Assembly: GCA_016234685.1 (NCBI GenBank)
Contig: JACRAT010000037.1
Coordinates: forward strand, 1 to 33,637
Direction of reading: 5' to 3'
From: Nitrosomonadales bacterium
Lineage (GTDB): Bacteria; Pseudomonadota; Gammaproteobacteria; Burkholderiales; Gallionellaceae
DNA length: 33,637 bases
The position numbers and the translations under genes are program-made. Shown piece after piece: positions 6,689-14,950 of the stretch (positions are counted from its first letter, which is position 1; the number at the start of each line of letters is the position of its first letter). The notes under the pieces are model-generated. The model made no database searches. It was not told where the DNA came from and saw only the letters and a list, made by a program, of their open reading frames with translations.

Positions 6689-8392
6689 TCACAGTCGGGC
6701 TTGGACGAAGGCAACGCCGTCGGCTAGTGCGATTTCCTGCTTCTCGGCGTCGCGGCGGCCCTGATATTCGATCTTGCCTTCTTTCAGGCCACGGTCGCCT
6801 AGAGTGAGGCGGTGCGGGATGCCGATCAGCTCCATGTCGGCGAACATCACGCCGGGGCGCTCGTCGCGGTCATCCAGCAGCACTTCGATGCCTGCCGCCG
6901 TCAGCTCTGCGTACAGCGTTTCAGCGGCAGCGCGCACCGCCTCGCTCTTCTTCCCGCCGATGGGGCAGATGGCGAGTTGGAACGGGGCCACGCCTGCGGG
7001 CAGGGTGATGCCGCGCTCGTCGAAATTCTGCTCGATGGCCGCGCCCACGATGCGCGACACGCCGATGCCGTAACAGCCCATCTCCATCACTTGAGCCTTG
7101 CCGTTCTCGTCGAGGAAGGTGGCATCCAGCGCCTCGGAATACTTGGTGCGCAACTGGAAGATGTGGCCGACTTCGATGCCGCGACACAGTTCCAGATGGC
7201 CCATGCCGTCAGGGCTGATGTCGCCAGCGACGACGTTGCGCAGGTCGTGGACGTTGGCTTCATCCAGATGCACGTCGCGGCCAAAATTGACTCCGGCGTA
7301 GTGGAAGCCATCTTCGTTCGCGCCGCAGATGAAATCATTCATGGCGGCAGCGGCGCGGTCGGCCAGCACACGCACGGAGGTCTTGACCGGGCCGATGTAG
7401 CCGGGGCGACAGCCGACGTGGCGATGGATCTCCTCATCGTTGGCGAAGCGGAATTCGCCACCCAGCACCTTGCTGGCTTTGATCTCGTTCAACTGGTGGT
7501 CGCCGCGCAGCAGCAGCAGGGCGAACTGATTCTCGGCATCCATCACGGCGATGGCTTTCAGCACCTGTTGCGCGGAAACGCTGAAGAATGCGGCCACTTC
7601 CTCGATGGTCTTTTGACCCGGCGTGATGACTTTCTGCAACTCTTGCGTGGCGGCAGCGCGAGCATCACGCGGGGCGACGGCTTCGGCCAGTTCCACATTG
7701 GCGGCATAATCGGAAGTCGGGCAGAACGCCAAGCCGTCTTCGCCGGAGTCGGCCAGTACGTGGAACTCATGCGAGCCGTCGCCGCCGATGGCGCCGGTGT
7801 CGGCTGCCACGGCGCGGAACTGCAAGCCTAAGCGGGTGAAGATGCGGCTGTAGGTCTCGTACATCACGCGGTAGGTCTGTTCCAGACTCTCGTAGTTGGC
7901 GTGGAAGGAGTAGCTGTCCTTCATCACGAACTCGCGGGCGCGCATCACGCCGAAACGGGGGCGGACTTCGTCGCGGAACTTGGTTTGGATCTGGTAGAAG
8001 TTGAGCGGCAACTGGCGGTAGCTCTTCACTTCGCGGCGGGCGATGTCGGTGATGACCTCTTCGTGGGTGGGGCCGAAGCAGTATTGATGTTCGTGGCGAT
8101 CCTTGATCTTCAGCATCTGCGGGCCGAACACCGCCCAGCGGCCAGTCTCTTCCCATAGTTCAGCGGGCTGCACGGCAGGCATCAGCAACTCGATCGCGCC
8201 GCTGGCGTTCATCTCTTCACGTACCACGGCTTCCACTTTGCGCAGCACGCGCAAGCCCAGCGGCATCCAAGTGTACAAGCCACTGGCGAGACGCTTGATG
8301 TAACCGGCGCGCAGCATCAGTTTGTGGCTGGGCAACTCGGCTTCGTTGGGGGCTTCTTTCAGGGTGGAGATGAAGAATCGGGTGGCGCGCAT
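6689..8392 (-). CDS. proS: Prolyl-tRNA synthetase (567 aa)
   Basis: Charges tRNA-Pro with proline in the cytoplasm. This is the bacterial-type class II enzyme, with near-identical length to the E. coli protein (572 aa). The start [15 protein letters not shown] and motif 1 region are typical. Motif 2 is [19 protein letters not shown] with the catalytic Arg. The inserted editing (INS) domain that hydrolyses mischarged Ala-tRNA-Pro occupies about residues 220-410. Motif 3 is [14 protein letters not shown], and the C-terminal anticodon-binding domain includes [20 protein letters not shown]. The ATG at 8392 has only a weak ribosome binding site. It is divergent from the CZB gene at 8534, with about 140 bp between them. 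Confidence 0.98.
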   Translation of the reverse strand: MRATRFFISTLKEAPNEAELPSHKLMLRAGYIKRLASGLYTWMPLGLRVLRKVEAVVREEMNASGAIELLMPAVQPAELWEETGRWAVFGPQMLKIKDRHEHQYCFGPTHEEVITDIARREVKSYRQLPLNFYQIQTKFRDEVRPRFGVMRAREFVMKDSYSFHANYESLEQTYRVMYETYSRIFTRLGLQFRAVAADTGAIGGDGSHEFHVLADSGEDGLAFCPTSDYAANVELAEAVAPRDARAAATQELQKVITPGQKTIEEVAAFFSVSAQQVLKAIAVMDAENQFALLLLRGDHQLNEIKASKVLGGEFRFANDEEIHRHVGCRPGYIGPVKTSVRVLADRAAAAMNDFICGANEDGFHYAGVNFGRDVHLDEANVHDLRNVVAGDISPDGMGHLELCRGIEVGHIFQLRTKYSEALDATFLDENGKAQVMEMGCYGIGVSRIVGAAIEQNFDERGITLPAGVAPFQLAICPIGGKKSEAVRAAAETLYAELTAAGIEVLLDDRDERPGVMFADMELIGIPHRLTLGDRGLKEGKIEYQGRRDAEKQEIALADGVAFVQARL

Positions 8393-8493
8393 GAATAAAT
8401 CCGTCAGGCAATAAGGAAGGGCGTGATTTTACTGCAACTCGCGGTTGTTGCACCTCGGTATCGGGAATGAGGGCGCAGAGCGGTAGATTGGAA

Positions 8494-8502
8494 TGTTATA
8501 AT
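8494..8502 (+). promoter_or_regulatory. Extended -10 promoter (TGTTATAAT) for the CZB gene
   Basis: TGTTATAAT is a perfect extended -10 element (TGn plus consensus TATAAT). The expected -35 position (around 8474-8479) does not match TTGACA, which is usual for extended -10 promoters. Transcription would start near 8509, about 25 bases before the ATG at 8534. Confidence 0.6.
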
Positions 8503-8533
8503 TTGCTTATATTTAAGCAGGGAGTGGCGGTCG

Positions 8534-8944
8534 ATGGCGTTGTTCGAAGGGTTGTTCAGTAGTGAAAAGAAGCGGGAGATCAATGAAGAGATCAATCTGA
8601 TGGAGGCGGTTCAGGCACACATCAGTTGGAAGTTGAGATTGCAAAACTGTCTGGATGGTACGTCCGACGAAGTGATAGACCCGAATGTGGTGTGCCGGGA
8701 CGATCAGTGCAAGCTGGGAAAGTGGATACACGGGCCGGCGCAGAAGCATTTTTCAGGCGACGAGACCTTCCGTTCGCTGTGCGAAGATCATGCGATGTTC
8801 CATTATGTGACCGCAGAGATTGTGCGCCGGGTGCGCGATAAAGATGATGATTCGGCCCATGCCTTGCTGCAAGGAGAATACAAAAAAGTCTCGCGCAAGG
8901 TGGTTATGACGTTAGGTGAGTTGAATAAGGCGCTCGCCAGTTAG
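8534..8944 (+). CDS. Stand-alone CZB (chemoreceptor zinc-binding) domain protein (136 aa)
   Basis: The CZB domain binds zinc through three His and one Cys and in other proteins modulates chemoreceptors or diguanylate cyclases. All four ligands are visible: His29 in QAHISWK, Cys59 in CKLGKWIHG, and His86 and His90 in EDHAMFH. About 20 N-terminal residues (LFEGLFSSEKKREINEE) precede it; the C-terminus is a charged helix ending LNKALAS. There is no membrane segment, MCP signalling or GGDEF domain, so it is a free-standing cytoplasmic sensor whose partner is not in this window. It has its own extended -10 promoter and a strong terminator, so it is a single-gene unit. Confidence 0.9.
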   Translation: MALFEGLFSSEKKREINEEINLMEAVQAHISWKLRLQNCLDGTSDEVIDPNVVCRDDQCKLGKWIHGPAQKHFSGDETFRSLCEDHAMFHYVTAEIVRRVRDKDDDSAHALLQGEYKKVSRKVVMTLGELNKALAS

Positions 8945-8963
8945 CAGGTTTCAATTGATGGGA

Positions 8964-8991
8964 GGCGGCTTGCGAGCCGCCTTTTCCTTTT
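8964..8991 (+). terminator. Rho-independent terminator after the CZB gene
   Basis: GGCGGCT and AGCCGCC form a perfect 7-bp stem with a TGCG loop, followed by TTTTCCTTTT. It lies 19 bp after the CZB stop. Confidence 0.92.
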
Positions 8992-9047
8992 CAGTATGGC
9001 TGAAATATGGAACAATTCGGCCCATCAATTAATTTGTGGGGGCGAAC

Positions 9048-9572
9048 ATGATAGACCGTGACGGTTATCGCCCAAATGTAGGCATCATCCTGACGAATTC
9101 GAAGAATCAGGTTTTCTGGGGTAAGCGGGTGCGTCAGGATTCTTGGCAGTTTCCGCAGGGCGGTATCCAGCACGGTGAGACGCCAGAGCAGGCGATGTAT
9201 CGTGAGTTGCATGAGGAAGTCGGTTTGCTTCCCAATCACATCAAGATACTTGGGCGTACTCGTGACTGGATGCGCTACGATGTGCCGCAGCACTGGGTCA
9301 AACGTGAGTGGCGTGGCAGCTACAAGGGACAAAAGCAGATATGGTTCCTGTTGCGGCTGGTAGGGCGGGATTGCGATGTATGCCTACGCGCTTCGGAGCA
9401 CCCGGAGTTCGATGCTTGGCGCTGGATCGACTATTGGGTCGAGATGGAGTCGGTGATCGAATTCAAGCGTGATGTCTACAATATGGCGTTGAATGAACTG
9501 GTGCGTTATCTTCCGGCGGCCCGAACCGCTGGTCGTATCGAGACACCAAGACGAGTTTCAAGCAGTTGCTAA
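9048..9572 (+). CDS. rppH: RNA pyrophosphohydrolase RppH (174 aa)
   Basis: A Nudix hydrolase that removes pyrophosphate from the 5' end of mRNAs and so triggers RNase E-dependent decay. The N-terminus [15 protein letters not shown] is the family hallmark. The Nudix box runs from Gly38 to Leu60 (G-x5-E-x7-RELHEEVGL) with catalytic glutamates 53, 56 and 57. FPQGGIQ before it and the later HPEFDAWRW are also characteristic. I chose the ATG at 9048; a GTG at 9036 would add four residues not seen in homologues. The ribosome binding site is weak. The CBS gene starts 23 bp after the stop, so the two are probably co-transcribed. Confidence 0.95.
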   Translation: MIDRDGYRPNVGIILTNSKNQVFWGKRVRQDSWQFPQGGIQHGETPEQAMYRELHEEVGLLPNHIKILGRTRDWMRYDVPQHWVKREWRGSYKGQKQIWFLLRLVGRDCDVCLRASEHPEFDAWRWIDYWVEMESVIEFKRDVYNMALNELVRYLPAARTAGRIETPRRVSSSC

Positions 9573-9595
9573 CCTGATAAGAACTAAGGATAACC

Positions 9596-10195
9596 ATGAA
9601 GAGAGAATATTCCCCACTGAGCGCCTCCCGTCTGAAACGAGGTTCTGGTTTTGCGCGCCCTAGCCAATCCCTGCCGGAGCGTGTCACGCTGGAAAGCAGT
9701 GCGCTGGATGTGATGACCAATCTGCGCAACGTGGGTGTCGTGACTGTGCGTGCCAAGACTCAGATGGATCGTGCCAATGCCAAGATGATCCGCTACGGCG
9801 TGCGTACTTTGCTGGTGCTGGACGAGCATGAGAAGGTCGCCGGTCTGATTACGGCTCAAGATATTTTGGGCGAAAAACCGATGCGTTTTCTGCAAGAAGT
9901 CGGAGGTACGCATTCCGAGATCCAAGTTAATGACGTGATGACACCGGAAAGTGAACTTGAGGTGATCAAGCTGACCGATGCGAGCCGCGCCAAGGTTGGT
10001 GATGTCATCGCTACGCTGAAGGCGGCTGGTCGCCAGCACGCATTGGTAGTAGATGAGGATGCGCAAGGGAATCAGACCGTATCCGGCTTGTTCTCGGCGA
10101 CCCAGATTGCACGCCAACTTGGCTTGACTTTGCCCAGCTACTTCGAAGTCGATCGTACATTTGCCGAGATCGAAAAAGCTATCGCGGCAGTTTAA
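9596..10195 (+). CDS. CBS-domain-pair protein (199 aa)
   Basis: The protein consists of a basic N-terminal tail (MKREYSPLSASRLKRGSG) and two CBS domains at about residues 37-95 and 108-190, which usually bind adenine nucleotides and regulate a partner. The first contains VVTVRAKTQMDRANAKM and the typical LLVLDEHEKVAGLITAQDIL. The second starts VNDVMTPESELEVIKL, followed by HALVVDEDAQGNQTVSGLFSATQIARQLG. There is no fused catalytic domain. Neighbourhood: downstream of rppH, upstream of a PEGA lipoprotein. Partner and ligand are unknown. The ATG at 9596 has AAGGATAA upstream. Confidence 0.88.
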   Translation: MKREYSPLSASRLKRGSGFARPSQSLPERVTLESSALDVMTNLRNVGVVTVRAKTQMDRANAKMIRYGVRTLLVLDEHEKVAGLITAQDILGEKPMRFLQEVGGTHSEIQVNDVMTPESELEVIKLTDASRAKVGDVIATLKAAGRQHALVVDEDAQGNQTVSGLFSATQIARQLGLTLPSYFEVDRTFAEIEKAIAAV

Positions 10196-10245
10196 GCTGG
10201 CGGCAGGGCTTCGTGAGTCATCAATGGCATCGAAGCCGCCATGTT

Positions 10246-10272
10246 CAGGGCGCGATTGCGCCCTGTTCGTTT
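10246..10272 (+). terminator. Hairpin terminator between the CBS gene and the PEGA lipoprotein gene
   Basis: CAGGGCGC pairs with GCGCCCTG around a GATT loop, followed by TTCGTTTCCC. The T-tract is poor, so termination may be partial. Just upstream, GGCTTCG (10207) and CGAAGCC (10231) form another stem. Confidence 0.6.
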
Positions 10273-10295
10273 CCCAAACTTACAAGGTATCCAAG

Positions 10296-11306
10296 ATGAA
10301 ACAGTCCATGCAACGAGCCGTAACGGCGATCTCATTGTCTCTTCTGGCGGCTTGTTCCAGCGTGGAACTGCCTTCAGTCAGCAATCTGATCGGCAGCTCA
10401 GGTGACTCGGTCAGCGTTTCTTTGGAGCGCAAGCTCAATGCGAATGCGCCAACGACCAAGTTCGCGGCGAGTATTCGAGTTGCTCGTTACACCGATGCAC
10501 GCAAGGGCGCGGAACCCCGCAAGATCGGCGTCGGCGCACATAACGTCTCCGGCTTGAGCGGAGATGTCATCAGCGTCGATCAAGATGTCTCTACCATCGT
10601 GACACGTTTGATGCGCAATACTTTGGATGATGCGGGCTTCCAAGTCGACGACGAAAATGGCAAGGCTATTTTTGAATTGAGCGGTGTGGTGAAAGAGTTG
10701 ACGCTGAATGTTAAGGCGCGCGATGAGATCTCTGTGGCAGTGGAATCCACGTTAAAAGAAGTCTCGACGGGCAAGGTGGTCTGGTCTGGCATGGTGATCG
10801 AGAAGAACGACCGTTTTGCCGGGGTGAGCGGTAATAATCGTGACGATGTCGCCGCCTATTTGAAGCAAGGTGTGAAGACAGTCACGGGCAAGACTTCTGA
10901 TGCGATCAGCGCCAGTCTGATGGCCAGCCGTCCTGAATTGTTCAACCTGACCGCAGGAACCAAGCCCATACCTGGCGTGACGGTGTACGTCGCCCCAACA
11001 GCAGTTCCTCAAGCTGCACCAGCCACTTATGCGCCTGCTGTTGCAATGCCCGGTGCGGCGATTCCCGCCCCGGCATATTCACCACGTGCGAGTGCGACCA
11101 GCGGCCTGTTGCTGGTGAACACCACGCCGGGGCGTGCCAAGGTGTATCTGGACGGAGTCTACTTTGGGCTTTCGCCGTTGCGCCTAGAGTTGGAGCCAGG
11201 CATCCACGCTATCAGCATCAAGCTGGAAGGCTACAAGATGTCGACCGAGAAGGTGTCCATCCGCAAGGGTGATAACACCGAGATTGAGTTGAATCTGGAA
11301 CGCTGA
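10296..11306 (+). CDS. PEGA-domain lipoprotein (336 aa)
   Basis: An envelope lipoprotein. MKQSMQRAVTAISLSLLAAC is a type II signal peptide with lipobox LAAC and Cys20 as the acylated residue. After it, residues 45-235 form an unrecognised domain, followed by a Pro/Ala-rich linker (about 235-265) and a C-terminal PEGA domain (269-336) with the repeat-type sequence AKVYLDGVYFGLSPLRLELE and PGIHAISIKLEGY. PEGA domains are found in surface proteins and may bind carbohydrate or protein. The ATG at 10296 is preceded by AAGGT; the frame extends upstream into the CBS gene, but those residues lack a signal peptide. It ends in a bidirectional terminator shared with dut. Confidence 0.88.
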   Translation: MKQSMQRAVTAISLSLLAACSSVELPSVSNLIGSSGDSVSVSLERKLNANAPTTKFAASIRVARYTDARKGAEPRKIGVGAHNVSGLSGDVISVDQDVSTIVTRLMRNTLDDAGFQVDDENGKAIFELSGVVKELTLNVKARDEISVAVESTLKEVSTGKVVWSGMVIEKNDRFAGVSGNNRDDVAAYLKQGVKTVTGKTSDAISASLMASRPELFNLTAGTKPIPGVTVYVAPTAVPQAAPATYAPAVAMPGAAIPAPAYSPRASATSGLLLVNTTPGRAKVYLDGVYFGLSPLRLELEPGIHAISIKLEGYKMSTEKVSIRKGDNTEIELNLER

Positions 11307-11316
11307 TATTGCTGTA

Positions 11317-11354
11317 CCCAATAAAAAACCCGCTTCGGCGGGTTTTTTATTGGG
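11317..11354. terminator. Bidirectional rho-independent terminator
   Basis: A 17-bp perfect stem (CCCAATAAAAAACCCGC with its complement) around a TTCG loop. It gives a T-run on both strands, so it serves the PEGA lipoprotein gene (+) and the convergent dut gene (-), whose stop is at 11365. Confidence 0.97.
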
Positions 11355-11364
11355 GGAATTCAAC

Positions 11365-11814
11365 TCAATGTTTACCGGTGCTGCCGAAGCCACCGCTACC
11401 GCGCTGGCTCAGTGGGAACTCTTCGACTACGTTGAACTGCACTTGCAAGATGGGCACGATCACCAGTTGTGCCATGCGCTCCATCGGCATAAGGGTGAAG
11501 GGGATGGGGCTACGATTCCAGATTGATACGAAAATCTGCCCCTGATAATCCGAATCGATCAGTCCCACCAGATTGCCCAGTACGATGCCGTGGCGATGCC
11601 CCAACCCTGAGCGCGGCAAAATCATCGCTGCCGTGTGCGGGTTCGACAGATGAATGGCGATCCCGCTCGGGATTAACTCACATTGGCCCGGTTGGATGAT
11701 AAGGTTGTGTTCGATGCAGGCGCGCAGGTCAATGCCAGCCGAGCCGGGGGTGGCATAGGCGGGCGGATGATCGTGCAGGCGCGGGTCGAGAATCTTTACA
11801 TCCACTTTTTTCAT
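11365..11814 (-). CDS. dut: dUTP diphosphatase (149 aa)
   Basis: Hydrolyses dUTP to dUMP and pyrophosphate, keeping uracil out of DNA and supplying dUMP for thymidylate synthesis; works as a trimer. The five motifs are present: GSAGIDLRA (1), [10 protein letters not shown] (2), [17 protein letters not shown] (3, with the catalytic Asp), [10 protein letters not shown] (4) and [10 protein letters not shown] (5). The length is normal for the family. The ATG overlaps the coaBC stop by four bases (ATGA) with AAGGAAGG as ribosome binding site, so dut is the second gene of a coaBC-dut operon, an order also known from other proteobacteria. Confidence 0.98.
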   Translation of the reverse strand: MKKVDVKILDPRLHDHPPAYATPGSAGIDLRACIEHNLIIQPGQCELIPSGIAIHLSNPHTAAMILPRSGLGHRHGIVLGNLVGLIDSDYQGQIFVSIWNRSPIPFTLMPMERMAQLVIVPILQVQFNVVEEFPLSQRGSGGFGSTGKH

Positions 11815-13007
11815 GCGAGCCTTCCTTTTCGATAGAGTCGAGCAAGATGCGCGAGCAGCACCCGCGCGAGAGTGAGTTTATCGGCGCGCGGCAGCAGATG
11901 CTCGCCGTCGTCGTCGAACAGGATCAATTCGTTGTCGTCTGCGCCGATGGCGGTCTGCGCCAGATTGGCAGCCAGCAGCGGCAGTCGTTTGGCGCGGCGC
12001 TTGGCCTGCGCGTATTCGTGCAGCTTCTCGCTCTCGGCAGCAAAACCCACACAGAACGGCGCATTGGGCAGCGAGGCGATGGAGGCCAGAATATCGGGAT
12101 TGGGGATCAGCGCTACACTTAGTGGCGCATCCGACTTCTTGATTTTCTGCTCGTTCGGGGTGGCGGGGCGGTAATCTGCCACCGCCGCCACACCGATGAA
12201 GATGTCGGCGCGGGCTGCGCGGCGGTTCACTGCGTCCGCCATTTCCAGCGCCGTCTCGACCGGGATGCGCTCGACGCCGACAGGCGCCGTCAGCGCCACC
12301 GGCCCGGAGACTAGCGTGACCGTTGCCCCCATCTCGCGCGCCGCCTGCGCGATGGCGTAACCCATCTTGCCGGAGCTGCGATTGGTGATGCCGCGCACCG
12401 CGTCGATGGCCTCGTAAGTGGGGCCGGCGGTCATCAGCAGATTCACGCCCGCCAGCAGCTTGGGCTGGAAATGCGCGACGATCCCGGCGGCCAGCTCGGT
12501 CGCTTCCAGCATCCGCCCCATGCCGGTCTCGCCGCACGCCAGCTCGCCGCTGGCCGGGCCGAGGATGGACACGCCATCGGCGGCGAGCTGGGCGAGGTTG
12601 CGCTGCGTCGCCGGGTTGGCCCACATCTGCGTATTCATCGCCGGAGCCACCAGCAATGGGCAATCGCGCGCCAGACACAATGTGGAGAGCAAATCGTCCG
12701 CCAGCCCGTGCGCCAGCTTGGCGAGGAAATCGGCGGTGGCGGGCGCGATCACGATGGCGTCCGCCGCGCGACCGGATTCGATGTGCGCCATGCCGTTGGC
12801 GGCGGCGTCCCACTGATCGGTCAGCACCGGATGGCCGGACAGCGCCTGCAAGGTAGTCGGCGTGATGAACTGCGTCGCCGCCTGCGTCATCGCCACCTGC
12901 ACTGCGTAGCCTTGTTTGGCGAGCAGCCGCACCAACTCCGCCGCCTTGTAGGCCGCGATGCCGCCGGTGATGCCGAGCAGGATGCGCTTTGGATTCTCTT
13001 GTTTCAT
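11811..13007 (-). CDS. coaBC: Bifunctional phosphopantothenoylcysteine decarboxylase/synthetase (398 aa)
   Basis: Catalyses two steps of coenzyme A synthesis: CTP-dependent joining of 4'-phosphopantothenate with cysteine (CoaB) and FMN-dependent decarboxylation to 4'-phosphopantetheine (CoaC). The N-terminal CoaC flavoprotein domain starts [19 protein letters not shown], carries the catalytic His in MAHIESG, the APAMNTQMW motif and the substrate-flap Cys in [13 protein letters not shown]. The C-terminal CoaB domain starts [19 protein letters not shown] and includes AAVADYRP and the Lys-rich KIKK. The frame is open to 13187, but homologues start near [12 protein letters not shown], so I use the ATG at 13007; MRAIM at 13019 is an alternative. 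Confidence 0.96.
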   Translation of the reverse strand: MKQENPKRILLGITGGIAAYKAAELVRLLAKQGYAVQVAMTQAATQFITPTTLQALSGHPVLTDQWDAAANGMAHIESGRAADAIVIAPATADFLAKLAHGLADDLLSTLCLARDCPLLVAPAMNTQMWANPATQRNLAQLAADGVSILGPASGELACGETGMGRMLEATELAAGIVAHFQPKLLAGVNLLMTAGPTYEAIDAVRGITNRSSGKMGYAIAQAAREMGATVTLVSGPVALTAPVGVERIPVETALEMADAVNRRAARADIFIGVAAVADYRPATPNEQKIKKSDAPLSVALIPNPDILASIASLPNAPFCVGFAAESEKLHEYAQAKRRAKRLPLLAANLAQTAIGADDNELILFDDDGEHLLPRADKLTLARVLLAHLARLYRKGRLA

Positions 13008-13202
13008 GATGGCGCGCATATTAACAAGAAAGCATTGAGCTAGGGCAGCGAGGTAATGCCCTTCCCTCGGTACTTCGTTTTCCAAGGGGTGGGTTTCATG
13101 CCGGCAGTTTTTCTGGCGACGGAGCATTGGCCAATCACTCATGGATTGCATCGGAGACAAGAGGGCGCGCTCAAAAACCAAGTGCAACGTGCAGGGCGAT
13201 GG

Positions 13203-14186
13203 CTACGACAGCAAATGCTTCACATGCTCACGTTCGTCGAGCAGTTCCTGAAGGCTTTCGCGCATGTGTTTGGCGCCTAGTTCGCTGATCGGCAGGCCTT
13301 GCACGATGTGGTAATGCCCGTTGCGACAGGTGACGGGGAAGCCGTAGATGACACCTTCAGGGATGCCGTAGCTGCCATCGGAGGGGACGCTCATCGTCAC
13401 CCAGTCGTTGTGATGGGAGTGCAGCAGCCAGTCGTGCATGTGGGCGATGGCGGAGTTGGCGGCGCTGGCGGCGCTGGATAGGCCGCGAGCTTCGATCACT
13501 GCCGCGCCGCGTTTTTGCACGGTGGGGATGAAGCTTTGCTCGATCCAGCTCGGGTCGGACAGCAGGTCGATGACTTTTCGGCCACGTATCTCGGCATGGG
13601 AAAGGTCGGGATATTGCGTGCCGGAGTGGTTGCCCCAGATCACCATCTTTTTGACATCGCGCACCGGCTGGAACAGTTTGGCGGCGACTTGGGCGATGGC
13701 GCGGTTGTGATCGAGCCGCATCATGGCGCTGAAGTTGCGCGGGTCGAGGTCCGGCGCGTTCTTCATGGTGATGAGGGCATTGGTGTTGGCAGGGTTGCCA
13801 ACCACCAGCACTTTGACGTGGCGGGCGGCGACTTCGTTGAGGATGCGTCCTTGTGCGGAGAAGATCGCGCCGTTGGCTTCGAGCAGGTCTTTGCGTTCCA
13901 TACCTTTGCTGCGCGGACGTGCGCCGACCAGCAGGGCGACTTCGGTGTCGCGGAAGGCGATGACAGGATCATCGGTGACGATGACTTGTTGCAGCATGGG
14001 GAACACGCAGTCTTCCAACTCCATCGCGACGCCGCGCAAGGCTTGTTGTGCTTGCGGTACGTCGAGCAATTGCAGGATGACGGGTTGCTCTCGCCCCAGC
14101 ATATCGCCGTTGGCGATGCGGAAGAGCAGGCTGTAGCCGATCTGTCCGGCAGCGCCGGTGATGGTGACTCGGATGGGGGCTTTCAT
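13203..14186 (-). CDS. mdh: Malate dehydrogenase, NAD-dependent (327 aa)
   Basis: Interconverts malate and oxaloacetate in the TCA cycle. [19 protein letters not shown] is the Rossmann nucleotide-binding loop of the larger MDH type 2 group (similar to cytosolic/chloroplast MDH). Substrate-binding Arg lies in [16 protein letters not shown] and in MMRLDHNRA, and the catalytic His in [16 protein letters not shown]. Length is usual for the group. The ATG at 14186 has CAGGAGA upstream. It is divergent from the tetR gene with a 120-bp shared spacer that contains two palindromes. About 195 bp without a gene separates it from coaBC. Confidence 0.97.
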   Translation of the reverse strand: MKAPIRVTITGAAGQIGYSLLFRIANGDMLGREQPVILQLLDVPQAQQALRGVAMELEDCVFPMLQQVIVTDDPVIAFRDTEVALLVGARPRSKGMERKDLLEANGAIFSAQGRILNEVAARHVKVLVVGNPANTNALITMKNAPDLDPRNFSAMMRLDHNRAIAQVAAKLFQPVRDVKKMVIWGNHSGTQYPDLSHAEIRGRKVIDLLSDPSWIEQSFIPTVQKRGAAVIEARGLSSAASAANSAIAHMHDWLLHSHHNDWVTMSVPSDGSYGIPEGVIYGFPVTCRNGHYHIVQGLPISELGAKHMRESLQELLDEREHVKHLLS

Positions 14187-14258
14187 GGCAATCTCCTGGA
14201 GGAAGTCGTGCGGTCATTGTGCCAGCGTTAAGGGGAGGCGCAAAGGGAGCTTGTGGCG

Positions 14259-14271
14259 TGACTCTCGGTCA
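14259..14271. promoter_or_regulatory. Putative TetR operator 1 (TGACT-N3-GGTCA)
   Basis: TGACTCTCGGTCA is a dyad in the mdh-tetR spacer. Its centre lies 32 bp (three helical turns) from that of the second palindrome at 14291, placing both on the same DNA face. Self-regulation by the adjacent TetR protein is the simplest explanation (inference). Confidence 0.5.
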
Positions 14272-14290
14272 TTTATCATGCGGTTTTTAG

Positions 14291-14303
14291 TGACCCGAGG
14301 TCA
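14291..14303. promoter_or_regulatory. Putative TetR operator 2 (TGACC-N3-GGTCA)
   Basis: TGACCCGAGGTCA is a perfect 5-bp inverted repeat with a three-base spacer. It overlaps the ribosome binding site and ends three bases before the tetR ATG, where a bound repressor could block transcription. The same half-sites recur at 33479-33491. Confidence 0.55.
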
Positions 14304-14306
14304 ATC

Positions 14307-14939
14307 ATGGCCAGACCCTTGGCGACTCAGGAAGAGCGCGATCATCGCAGCAAACAACTACTGGATGCGGCGTTGGCGCTGTGGCAGGAGCATCCTGATC
14401 GCATCGCCAGTGTGGCTGAAGTGGCCCAGCGGGCCGGGGTGGCGAAGGGCACGGTCTATCTGTATTTTCGCAGCAAAGAGGATCTGTTGCTGGCCGCTCA
14501 CGAGCGTCATGTGGCGGGTTTCTTTGCCGCGTTGGTGGCGCGCGCTGCCTGTTCTGAGCGTATGGTCTTCGACGATATGATGCTGCTGACCCGCCAGCAT
14601 TTCGTCGAGCCGCCGGTGGTGTTGCCGCTGGCGACGCTGGTGGCGGGCGTGCGCCACAAGGGGGTGACGCCGGAAGCGCTGGAGGCGTTCGAGACTCGCG
14701 TCGCCGAGGGGCTGCGCGTCACGGGGGCGATGCTGCTGCGCCATTTTGCTTTGCCGGACGAGCTCGCCGGGGTGCGATTGTTGATGCGTTCTTACGCGCT
14801 CATCCTCGGTCTGTGGCAACTGGTGGGCAGCGAGCAGCCGATCTGCCGCAGCCCGGAAGTCGCCGCCATGCTTTTACCCGATTACCCCTCTGAACTGGAT
14901 GCCGCTTTGCGCGCGCTCTGGCAGGGGACGCTCGAATGA
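14307..14939 (+). CDS. TetR/AcrR-family transcriptional regulator (210 aa)
   Basis: A DNA-binding repressor with an N-terminal helix-turn-helix (residues 33-57: IASVAEVAQRAGVAKGTVYLYF, then RSKEDLL), the diagnostic TetR pattern. The C-terminal part is a variable ligand-binding domain whose inducer is unknown. ATG at 14307 has GAGG upstream. The stop overlaps the annotated start of the adaptor gene (ATGA), and the next two genes encode an RND efflux pair, so this is almost certainly the pump's local regulator. Confidence 0.93.
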   Translation: MARPLATQEERDHRSKQLLDAALALWQEHPDRIASVAEVAQRAGVAKGTVYLYFRSKEDLLLAAHERHVAGFFAALVARAACSERMVFDDMMLLTRQHFVEPPVVLPLATLVAGVRHKGVTPEALEAFETRVAEGLRVTGAMLLRHFALPDELAGVRLLMRSYALILGLWQLVGSEQPICRSPEVAAMLLPDYPSELDAALRALWQGTLE

Positions 14940-14950
14940 GGGATACCGCC

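Noticed and set aside
6812..7831. 339-codon open frame antisense to proS
   Set aside because: Lies fully within proS; no start signal and a composition typical for antisense reading.
10161..10295. 45-codon N-terminal extension of the PEGA lipoprotein
   Set aside because: It reads through the end of the CBS gene and its terminator hairpin and would bury the lipoprotein signal peptide; ATG 10296 is better.
11878..12813. 311-codon open frame on the - strand inside coaBC
   Set aside because: Same strand, other frame; Arg/Gly-rich translation is a GC artefact, while the real frame carries all CoaBC motifs.
13008..13187. 60-codon N-terminal extension of CoaBC
   Set aside because: The sequence is not like homologues, which start right before the [10 protein letters not shown] motif.
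13515..14231. 238-codon open frame antisense to mdh
   Set aside because: Inside mdh, whose NAD-binding and catalytic motifs leave no doubt; it also crosses the tetR operator region.
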